Source: Herpetosiphon sp042688385 | Lineage (GTDB): Bacteria; Chloroflexota; Chloroflexia; Chloroflexales; Herpetosiphonaceae | Length of the DNA: 64,000 nt | Direction: 5' to 3' | Assembly: GCF_042688385.1 (NCBI RefSeq) | Contig: NZ_JBHUPY010000005.1 | Location: forward strand, 186,001-250,000 | Shown here: in pieces, positions 57,958 through 64,000 of the stretch | Layout: each line of letters begins with the position of its first letter | Position numbering within the stretch: the first letter of the stretch is position 1 | The notes under the pieces: model-generated | What the model was told of the DNA's origin: nothing | What the model saw: the letters and a program-made list of their open reading frames with translations, nothing else | Databases searched by the model: none | Made by a program: the position numbers and the translations under genes

Positions 57958-59424
57958 GTGGCAATTCACTTTGGTACTGATGGCTGGCGTGCAGTCATCA
58001 GTGAAGAATTTACCTTTGAAAATGTGCGTTTGGTTGCCCAAGCAATTGCTGAGCAACTTTTAGCCGAAACACCTGCTGGCGAAGTAACGCGGGCAGTCGT
58101 GGGCTTCGATACGCGCTTTCTCTCCGATCGTTATGCAATTACTGTTTCCAATGTCTTAGCTGCCAATGGTTTGGCGGTCTACTTGAGCAAAGCCGATTGT
58201 CCCACCCCGGCTTTGTCGTTTGCAGTTAAGCAGTTGGCGGCCCAAGGCGGCGTGATGATTACCGCCAGCCATAATCCGCCCCGCTATAATGGAATTAAGG
58301 TTAAAGCTGCTTTTGGTGGCTCAGCCTTGCCCGCAACCATGAAGCAAATCGAGGCGCGAATTAGCGATTTGCAAAGCTCTGGTCGCGCGGCCTTATATGC
58401 AGAGCCAGTTTGGCGCGAAAATATGACTGCCCAAGCAGGCGAGGTTGTGCGCTTCGATCCGTTGCCAGCCTATTTGGCCCATTTACGCAGCTTAATCGAT
58501 TTTTCAGCGATTGCGCGTAGCTCGTTGCGCGTGGCGGTCGACCCCATGTATGGCGCTGGCCGGGGCTATATTGCTCGTTGGTTGCGCGAATTGGGCGTGA
58601 TGGTTGCCGAAATTCATGGCGAGATGAACCCAGGCTTTGGCCATTTGCACCCAGAGCCAATTGGCCGCAATTTGCAGCCTTTGGCCGAAATGATTCGCCG
58701 CGATGGCTACGATTTGGGCTTGGCCACCGATGGCGATGCTGATCGGATTGGGGCGATGGATGCTCATGGCGAATTTGTTAGCCCGCATCAAATTTTTGCC
58801 CTCGTGTTGCGCCATTTAATTGAAACCAAAGGCCAACGTGGGCTTGTCGTCAAAACAATTTCAACGACGCAACTGGTCAATCGCTTGGCGGCGGCCTACG
58901 ATTTACGGGTCGAAGAAACGCCAGTTGGCTTCAACCATATTTGCGATCTGATGTTGGCCGAACCAGTATTAATTGGTGGCGAAGAATCGGGCGGGATTTC
59001 GATTTTGGGCCATGTGCCCGAAGGCGATGGCATTTTGATGGGCTTGTTGTTGCTGGAAATTGTGGCCCGCGCTGGCAAGCCATTGCACGAATTAATTGCC
59101 GAGCTGCAAACCCAATATGGCCCCTTTGCATACGATCGGATTGATCAGCGGGTGCAACCATTTAAAAAATCTGATTTGGTGCATGCGCTCAAAGCAGAAG
59201 CACCCAACGAAATTGCCGGAGTTGCCCTGCAATCAATTAACGATCGCGATGGCGTTAAATATTTGCTGGCCGACCAAAGTTGGTTGTTAATTCGCCCTTC
59301 GGGCACCGAGCCAGTGTTGCGCATTTACGCCGAAGCTGCCAATGCCGAACAAGTGCAAGCCTTGCTGCAAGCTGGCGTACAATTTGCCAATCAGCAATTG
59401 ACCAATCTGGTCGCAGTTCGCTAA
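57958..59424 (+). CDS. Phosphoglucomutase/phosphomannomutase family enzyme
   Basis: 488 residues, GTG start at 57958 with AAGGAG upstream. It interconverts hexose 1- and 6-phosphates. Motifs in order: IHFGTDGWRA, the catalytic phosphoserine loop TASHNPPRYNG, the metal loop DGDADR (near 260), the sugar-binding GGEESGGIS and the phosphate-binding RPSGTEPVLR. All active-site elements are intact. The substrate (glucose or mannose phosphate, or glucosamine phosphate) cannot be fixed from motifs. Followed by the CvpA-like gene after 20 bases. Confidence 0.88.
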   Translation: MAIHFGTDGWRAVISEEFTFENVRLVAQAIAEQLLAETPAGEVTRAVVGFDTRFLSDRYAITVSNVLAANGLAVYLSKADCPTPALSFAVKQLAAQGGVMITASHNPPRYNGIKVKAAFGGSALPATMKQIEARISDLQSSGRAALYAEPVWRENMTAQAGEVVRFDPLPAYLAHLRSLIDFSAIARSSLRVAVDPMYGAGRGYIARWLRELGVMVAEIHGEMNPGFGHLHPEPIGRNLQPLAEMIRRDGYDLGLATDGDADRIGAMDAHGEFVSPHQIFALVLRHLIETKGQRGLVVKTISTTQLVNRLAAAYDLRVEETPVGFNHICDLMLAEPVLIGGEESGGISILGHVPEGDGILMGLLLLEIVARAGKPLHELIAELQTQYGPFAYDRIDQRVQPFKKSDLVHALKAEAPNEIAGVALQSINDRDGVKYLLADQSWLLIRPSGTEPVLRIYAEAANAEQVQALLQAGVQFANQQLTNLVAVR

Positions 59425-59444
59425 AATAGCCCAAGGAGGTACGC

Positions 59445-59951
59445 TTGACGATTCTTGATTGGGTTTTGATCGGCATTATGCTGTGGTACACCGTGTTGGG
59501 TTACTACTGGGGCACAATTCGCCAATTATTAGCTTTAGCAGGGCTAATTACGGCAATTGCAATTGCAGGGCGAATCTATCCTAGCGTTACCGATCTGCTG
59601 ATCAGTTTGATTCCTGCGACGGCTCCTGGCTTTATTAGTGTCTTGGCGTTTTTGCTAAGTTTGTTGGCAGTAACCGGCCTTGTCAGTGCGATTGCCTCGT
59701 GGCTGCGCCTGAAAGTTGGCTTGTTATTTCTGGGCCGAACAGATCATGTGCTTGGCGCAATTTTGGGTTTAGTCCAAGCAATTGTACTGATCGGAGCTGG
59801 TTTAGCGGGTTGTGTTGGCTTACCCCAAATCGGAATCATCGATGCAATCCAACAATCAACCTTGGCTGAATATTGGGGGCCAGTAGTGTTGATAATTGTC
59901 AAACTCCTGCCCGAAACCTTCTTGCCAATGAATCAAATGCTATTTGGGTAA
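59445..59951 (+). CDS. CvpA-family membrane protein
   Basis: 168 residues with four membrane segments, typical of the CvpA family. TTG start at 59445 with GGAGG upstream. Segments: LDWVLIGIMLWYTVLGYYWG, LAGLITAIAIAGRIY, FISVLAFLLSLLAVTGLVSA and GAILGLVQAIVLIGAGLAG. Members are linked to colicin V production and envelope stress, mechanism unknown. Co-directional and close to the phosphohexomutase gene. Confidence 0.75.
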   Translation: MTILDWVLIGIMLWYTVLGYYWGTIRQLLALAGLITAIAIAGRIYPSVTDLLISLIPATAPGFISVLAFLLSLLAVTGLVSAIASWLRLKVGLLFLGRTDHVLGAILGLVQAIVLIGAGLAGCVGLPQIGIIDAIQQSTLAEYWGPVVLIIVKLLPETFLPMNQMLFG

Positions 59952-60004
59952 AACAATGCTACAAATAAACAATCGTCCATGGGTTTCAACGAGGAGACCA
60001 AACT

Positions 60005-61069
60005 ATGGCAACTGATACGATGCGGGCGGTGCAAAAACCGGCGGCGGCTCCTGGAGCCAAGCTCATTACAGCACCAATTCCCCAACCAAAACGCGATGAG
60101 GTGCTGATTCGAGTGCGGGCTGCGACAATTTGCGGCACCGACTTACATATTTATAAATGGGACCCGTGGGCCCAAAGCCGCTTTAAAGCGCCAATGATTT
60201 TTGGCCACGAGTTGGCTGGCGATGTGGTCGAGGTTGGCAGCGATGTCACGATGGTCAAGGTTGGCGATTTTGTCTCCGCCGAAACCCATATTGTGTGTGG
60301 CTATTGCTATCAATGCCGTACTGGCGCGGCCCATATTTGCCGCAACGTCGAGATTATTGGGGTTGATCGGCCAGGCTGTTTTGCTGAATATATTGCGGTT
60401 CCAGCGGTCAATGTTTGGCGCAACGATCCCAGCATGCCGCCAGCATTGGCTGCGGCCCAAGAGCCATTTGGCAATGCTGTGCATACCGCCTTGGCCACCA
60501 ACCTTACGACCCGCAATGTGCTGGTAACTGGCTGTGGCCCAATTGGCTTGTTTGCAGTTGGGATTGCTCACGCAGCAGGAGCCAAGCAAATTTTCGCCAC
60601 CGATATTAATCCCAAGCGCTTGGAAATGGCGCGCACGATGGGCGCAACCCACGCCTTAGATTCTCGTGATGATGTGGTGCATCATGTGCTAGCCGCAACC
60701 GATGGCGAGGGCGTTGATGTGCTGCTGGAAATGTCGGGCCATCCCAGTGCGATTGATCAGGGCTTTCGCTCGTTGCGCTATGGTGGATTTGCCTCGCTGC
60801 TGGGCTTGCCACCCAACGGCTTGCCCGATTTCGACCTTGCCAACCATGTGGTGTTTAAAGGAGCCACGGTTTACGGGGTTTCAGGCCGTAAAATGTTTGA
60901 AACATGGTATCAAACCCAAGCCTTGGTTGCTGGCAATAAGGTCGATTTACGCCCGATTATCACCCATCACTTGCCCTTGGAAGAATTCGAAACCGCGTTT
61001 GAATTGATGCTGCGCGGCGAGGCCGCCAAAGTGGCCTTGTATCCGCATGGGCTTGATGGCGCTTGGTAA
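60005..61069 (+). CDS. Zinc-dependent dehydrogenase, L-threonine 3-dehydrogenase-like
   Basis: 354 residues. GAGG precedes the ATG. Catalytic zinc Cys in ATICGTDLHIYKWD and His-Glu in FGHELAGDV; structural zinc Cys cluster in CGYCYQCRTGAAHIC; NAD-binding loop VTGCGPIGLFAVG. The DLHIYKWD motif is characteristic of threonine 3-dehydrogenase, which oxidises threonine to 2-amino-3-oxobutyrate. No glycine C-acetyltransferase gene lies next to it in this window, so the assignment is probable rather than certain. Confidence 0.85.
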   Translation: MATDTMRAVQKPAAAPGAKLITAPIPQPKRDEVLIRVRAATICGTDLHIYKWDPWAQSRFKAPMIFGHELAGDVVEVGSDVTMVKVGDFVSAETHIVCGYCYQCRTGAAHICRNVEIIGVDRPGCFAEYIAVPAVNVWRNDPSMPPALAAAQEPFGNAVHTALATNLTTRNVLVTGCGPIGLFAVGIAHAAGAKQIFATDINPKRLEMARTMGATHALDSRDDVVHHVLAATDGEGVDVLLEMSGHPSAIDQGFRSLRYGGFASLLGLPPNGLPDFDLANHVVFKGATVYGVSGRKMFETWYQTQALVAGNKVDLRPIITHHLPLEEFETAFELMLRGEAAKVALYPHGLDGAW

Positions 61070-61076
61070 TTGCAAA

Positions 61077-61118
61077 AAAGCCCTCTGTTGCAGAATGCAA
61101 CAGGGGGCTTTGGCTTTT
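61077..61118 (+). terminator. Intrinsic terminator of the dehydrogenase gene
   Basis: AAAGCCC-CTGTTGC / GCAACAG-GGGCTTT with an AGAAT loop, followed by TGGCTTTTT. Confidence 0.8.
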
Positions 61119-61131
61119 TAGCGAATTGAGG

Positions 61132-61746
61132 TTATTGGCGAACGCCAGCGTTCTTGATCTCGTTGGGATCAAGCTTGACCGTGCGTTGGCCAGTCATTGG
61201 GTCGAAATTAGCTTGTGGGCTTGGCGCAGGATTCACATTCACCCGTTGGCCAGTCATTGGATCGAATGGTGCTTGGCTGCTTGGCGGCGTATTGTTGACC
61301 GCTGGCTCGAAACCGGTATTGATCACGCTTGGCGTGCTTGGTTTGCGGCGCACTTTGCTGCGTGCCGTATTCCACCAAGCGCGGTAGGTGGCGCTGGTAT
61401 CGGTTTTGCCAAAAGCCAATGGTGCTGCAAGCGCAAGCACAATAATGGCTGGCACATAGAACAGAATCCGTAGGAAGCTTTCACCAAATAACGTCGTGCC
61501 AGCACCGAAGAGAATCAGCGAAACCCCGACCATGGCGTTGAGTGATCCAAGGTCCATATTGCGTGTTCGCAACAGTTTCATCAATTCGGTGCGATTGCCC
61601 AAGAGCAGCAAGCTCCCAGTAACGAGTGGCACAAGCGCTCCAACAATATTGGTGACGATATTGGCGATCATAATTAGCGCTATGATTGCAACCACAACAA
61701 CGACCACTGTTCCAACAGTCATCATGGTATTGCGTTGATTTTTCAT
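61132..61746 (-). CDS. Membrane protein with FDPMTGQR repeats
   Basis: 204 residues. AGGAGG precedes the ATG at 61746. The N-terminal half has four hydrophobic segments (VGTVVVVVVAIIALIMIAN, VGALVPLVTGSLLLLG, LNAMVGVSLILFGAGTTLFG, FYVPAIIVLALAAPLAFG). The C-terminal ~80 residues are soluble, Pro/Asn-rich and contain two copies of P-x-x-Q-A-x-FDPMTGQR. Function unknown. The DNA encoding the repeats is nearly identical, indicating recent duplication. Confidence 0.65.
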   Translation of the reverse strand: MKNQRNTMMTVGTVVVVVVAIIALIMIANIVTNIVGALVPLVTGSLLLLGNRTELMKLLRTRNMDLGSLNAMVGVSLILFGAGTTLFGESFLRILFYVPAIIVLALAAPLAFGKTDTSATYRAWWNTARSKVRRKPSTPSVINTGFEPAVNNTPPSSQAPFDPMTGQRVNVNPAPSPQANFDPMTGQRTVKLDPNEIKNAGVRQ

Positions 61747-61821
61747 CAGAACCTCCTAGAACGGGTAAACCCCCGTTTGGTTTGCTGTTGATGATACGGT
61801 AGCAGGCTCTGAATTGTTGCG

Positions 61822-62457
61822 TTAACGTTTTGATAGCGCCAAGCGGATGCCAAAGCCAAAAAGAATTAACCCAGTGCTGCCTTCGATCCAAGCCCGCACC
61901 CGGGGCTTGAGCATCCAACTACGCATTTTATCCAAACTCAGGGTAATTAAGCCCAACCAAACAATCCCAAGTACAAAGTGAATCGAGGTTAATAGCAACG
62001 AACGCAGCATCACCGGATCGCTTGGGCGAATAAATTGGGGCAAGAACGCCAGATAAAACAGGGCAACTTTGGGGTTCAGCACATTGGTGATCAACCCTTC
62101 GCGGTAGGCCTGCCATGGGGTGGCGCTTGGTTCGCTCGTGGTTGCTAGCTCGTTGCTTGATTGGGTTTGGTTGAAGGCGCTGCGTAACGATTGCAAGCCA
62201 AGATAACATAAATACAGCGCACCAGCCCATTTCACCACACTAAATGCCATTGCCGAACGAGTAAGAATAAGCGATAAGCCAAGCCCTGAGAGTAGCGCAT
62301 GAAAGAATAAACCTGAGCTAACGCCGAGGGTTGCCAGTATCCCAGCTTTGCGGCCACGGGCCAAAACATTGCGCATCACCAACATCGTATCTGCGCCTGG
62401 AGTGATAGTGAGTAACGCAACGGCAAGGGTATAGCCAATTAACTGAGCATCAAACAT
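61822..62457 (-). CDS. LysE/RhtB-family amino-acid exporter
   Basis: About 211 residues with six membrane segments. Start at 62457 (MFDAQLIGYTLAVALLTITPGADTML) with GGGAG upstream. The TITPGADTM motif near residue 17-25 is diagnostic of the LysE/RhtB family. GRKAGILATLGVSSGLF and NVLNPKVALFYLAFLPQFI are also typical. It should export amino acids or related metabolites; the substrate is unknown. Confidence 0.88.
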   Translation of the reverse strand: MFDAQLIGYTLAVALLTITPGADTMLVMRNVLARGRKAGILATLGVSSGLFFHALLSGLGLSLILTRSAMAFSVVKWAGALYLCYLGLQSLRSAFNQTQSSNELATTSEPSATPWQAYREGLITNVLNPKVALFYLAFLPQFIRPSDPVMLRSLLLTSIHFVLGIVWLGLITLSLDKMRSWMLKPRVRAWIEGSTGLILFGFGIRLALSKR

Positions 62458-62478
62458 GGCGTGCTCCCCATCCAATAA

Positions 62479-62507
62479 AGCCCCGCTCTTGTTGATTGAG
62501 CGGGGCT
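62479..62507 (-). terminator. Terminator of the gatC unit
   Basis: AGCCCCGCTC / GAGCGGGGCT with a 9-nt loop, followed on the minus strand by TTTATT. Sits between gatC and the LysE-family gene. Confidence 0.8.
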
Positions 62508-62518
62508 GAGCTTAGGCT

Positions 62519-62809
62519 TTATTCTTCGAAAACGGCTTTGACGCGGAAATAATCGCCTTGGCGGTCGGGGGCGTTGGCCAGCGCTGCATCAACTGGCAAA
62601 CTCGACGTTACCGCATCGACCCGTGTGACATTGGTTAAATCGGTCACTTGGGCGGTAATCGGCACATCAGTCACATCAACTGCTTGCAACAACTCAATAT
62701 GGTCGAGAATCGAGGAAAGCTGCAAACGCATGCGCTCCATCTCATCATCGGCCAATTTTAAACGAGCAAGGTGTGCGACTTGGCGCACTTGTTCAGGGGT
62801 TAACGACAT
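62519..62809 (-). CDS. gatC: Aspartyl/glutamyl-tRNA amidotransferase subunit C
   Basis: 96 residues, the family length. Start at 62809 (MSLTPEQVRQVAHLARLKL) with AGGA upstream; the open frame extends further but into non-homologous sequence. It binds and stabilises GatA and GatB, which convert misacylated Glu-tRNA(Gln) or Asp-tRNA(Asn). The segments VAHLARLKLADDE and RQGDYFRVKAVFEE at the C-terminus are typical. gatA and gatB are not in this window. It lies 17 bases after a 59-residue membrane protein gene and is probably co-transcribed with it. Confidence 0.9.
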   Translation of the reverse strand: MSLTPEQVRQVAHLARLKLADDEMERMRLQLSSILDHIELLQAVDVTDVPITAQVTDLTNVTRVDAVTSSLPVDAALANAPDRQGDYFRVKAVFEE

Positions 62810-62826
62810 AACATCCTCACAATTAA

Positions 62827-63006
62827 CTACGAGCGCGAACGGTAGCCCATTATCGCCCCGCCTATGACCGAAAGTAACAGCACAACAATTAATACTGGTT
62901 GATCGATGTTGAGCACCCAACCAACCATACTGGCCATCATGCCACTGAAAATTCCACTGCCGATTGCATAGCCAAGCCGATTTGGCTGCGATTTTGGTTT
63001 TGCCAT
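62827..63006 (-). CDS. Small two-helix membrane protein
   Basis: 59 residues, starting MAKPKSQPNRLGYAIGSG with GAGG five bases upstream of the ATG at 63006 and a TACAAT-like -10 element just before. Two hydrophobic segments are visible: GSGIFSGMMASMVGWVL and VLIVVLLLSVIGGAIMG. It ends YRSRS. Size and layout resemble AtpZ-like or other small two-helix membrane proteins, but no family can be named. It lies 17 bases upstream of gatC on the same strand. Confidence 0.65.
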   Translation of the reverse strand: MAKPKSQPNRLGYAIGSGIFSGMMASMVGWVLNIDQPVLIVVLLLSVIGGAIMGYRSRS

Positions 63007-63101
63007 TGCTGCCTCGATTGTACCAGATTTCGTTCTGGGAACTTTTATGAATCACCTGGCGTTAGTCTAGCATAAACAAATCAGTTGAAAGGAAACTTCC
63101 A

Positions 63102-63908
63102 GTGCTTCGACGAATTACGGCAATTGCTGCCCTTTTGATTTTGACTGCCTGCGGTGGGCAAACCACTCCAACCACCGTTCCTACCACTGCTGGCGGGAAC
63201 CAAACGATCGCTACTGCAACGCCTGCGGCCACTGGTGGCTATGCCTACGATACCAGCGCCGCAGTAACCATCTTGGAATTGCGCAATGAAGGTGGGTTTG
63301 TTACCCCACTCTATAATAAATTGTTGGCTGTGCCCCAGTTCCGTTTGTATGGCAACGGCGAGCTGATTTACCAATATAACAATGAAGATGGAAAAATGTT
63401 CTGGCAACAAACCACGCTCAACGAGAGCCAAATTAAGCAATTGCTAAGCGATGTGCTTGGGGCCGAGAAAGATTTTTGTCTCGATACGCCGCTGGGCGAT
63501 CCAGAGCCAATGATTTCAGATGTTAACGTAACCACCTTGACCGTGAATTTGACTGATGGTTCGTGCAGCGCCCAAGCCTATGCCGCTTTTTCAGAACAAC
63601 GCTCAGGCTTGAATGCAGACGGCCAACGCCGTTTCGCCCAATTCCGCAAAGCCTTGGCAGCAGTTGAAACCTTGATGAAGGCCGAAACCAAGCCATATCA
63701 AGCTCAAGGTGTGACGATTTACTTGGAGCCAGCAGCTGCCGAAGAGTTGGCAACTGCCGCAGAATGGACGTTCAAGGCCGAGTTGCGCGAAGGTAATGTT
63801 GTGACCGATAGCGAAGCCGCCGCGATTCTCGAATTTGCTGGCCAACCAACCTTGGTCAAAGCTGGCGATAAAGCGTTCCGTGTTTTGGCTGTGCCAATTT
63901 TGCCATAA
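63102..63908 (+). CDS. Lipoprotein of unknown function
   Basis: 268 residues, GTG start at 63102 with AAAGGA upstream. A lipoprotein signal is present: MLRRITAIAALLILTACGGQ, lipobox LTAC with Cys17 as the lipidated residue, followed by a Thr/Pro-rich tether (TTPTTVPTTAGG). The mature domain (~45-268) has beta-strand-like segments such as VTILELRNEGGFV and FRLYGNGELIYQYN, and two Cys (FCLDTP, GSCSAQ) that could form a disulfide. No catalytic motif recognised. Confidence 0.8.
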   Translation: MLRRITAIAALLILTACGGQTTPTTVPTTAGGNQTIATATPAATGGYAYDTSAAVTILELRNEGGFVTPLYNKLLAVPQFRLYGNGELIYQYNNEDGKMFWQQTTLNESQIKQLLSDVLGAEKDFCLDTPLGDPEPMISDVNVTTLTVNLTDGSCSAQAYAAFSEQRSGLNADGQRRFAQFRKALAAVETLMKAETKPYQAQGVTIYLEPAAAEELATAAEWTFKAELREGNVVTDSEAAAILEFAGQPTLVKAGDKAFRVLAVPILP

Positions 63909-63960
63909 CTGAATCCCTCAGCTCTCAACCTGCTTCTTTCAAGGGTAGGTAGTTAAGATT

Positions 63961-64000
63961 CCCTCACCCCCAACCCCTCTCCCACTGCGGTGGGAGAGGG
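63961..64000. repeat. Dispersed C/G-rich palindromic element, copy 3 (cut by window end)
   Basis: CCCTCACCCC start followed by CCCTCTCCCAC / GTGGGAGAGGG around a 4-nt centre. Same core as the elements at 16315 and 17884. The right half lies beyond the window. Confidence 0.75.

Noticed and set aside
1..64000. CRISPR array, tRNA, rRNA, insertion sequence, prophage
   Set aside because: No regularly spaced direct repeats, no cloverleaf-like or ribosomal sequences and no transposase or integrase motifs were found by reading both strands.

Overview
The window looks like a chromosomal segment of a Chloroflexota bacterium close to Herpetosiphon (filamentous, gliding, predatory). This is inference: base composition is near 50% GC, there are large tandem secreted beta-propeller genes, dispersed C-rich CCCTCACCCC-type palindromes, and a broad housekeeping gene set, with no rRNA, tRNA, transposase, prophage or CRISPR array visible. 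Nothing could be searched, so all family assignments rest on motifs read by eye.

Layout. 1-8285 (+): a tandem family of secreted beta-propeller proteins (four members, the first cut by the window edge) that lose C-terminal Ig/cadherin-like modules stepwise. 8337-11555 (-): pyruvate kinase, then a UDP-GlcNAc 2-epimerase/SGNH-hydrolase pair. 11922-13900 (+): a MacB-type ABC ATPase and permease. 13963-16265: a phosphodiesterase, an aldo/keto reductase with a promoter-embedded palindrome, and a TetR regulator. 16517-19947 (-): E1alpha, E1beta and E2 of a branched-chain-type 2-oxoacid dehydrogenase.

20195-42795 is the striking part: a type VII secretion-like locus. It has a 2946-residue EssC/EccC-type ATPase with seven P-loop modules (canonical proteins have three), a pseudokinase with a C-terminal membrane anchor (EssB-like), a ubiquitin-like/FHA fusion (YukD/EsaB-like), a cluster of four small WXG100-type genes, three larger proteins with an N-terminal WXG100 module and variable C-termini (one clearly polymorphic-toxin-like), candidate immunity genes including a tandem pair, two candidate EspG-like proteins, and a vWA-TM-FHA protein. 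Most transcription units end in strong hairpins. In a predator this could export antibacterial effectors, but that is inference.

43654-49679 (+): a cobalamin riboswitch with an intrinsic terminator in front of nrdA-nrdB-metE, so B12 should switch off a B12-independent ribonucleotide reductase and methionine synthase together. NrdB carries Phe where the radical Tyr normally sits, as in subclass Ic enzymes. 49867-53641 (+): TerC, NIF3-like, a zinc-ribbon protein and a class III aminotransferase. 53691-57481 (-): a glycine-zipper stress-type protein and an ABC exporter operon. 57958-61069 (+): phosphohexomutase, CvpA-like protein and a threonine-dehydrogenase-like enzyme. 61132-63006 (-): a membrane protein, a LysE-family exporter, GatC and a 59-residue membrane protein. 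63102-63908 (+): a lipoprotein. The window ends inside a dispersed palindromic repeat.
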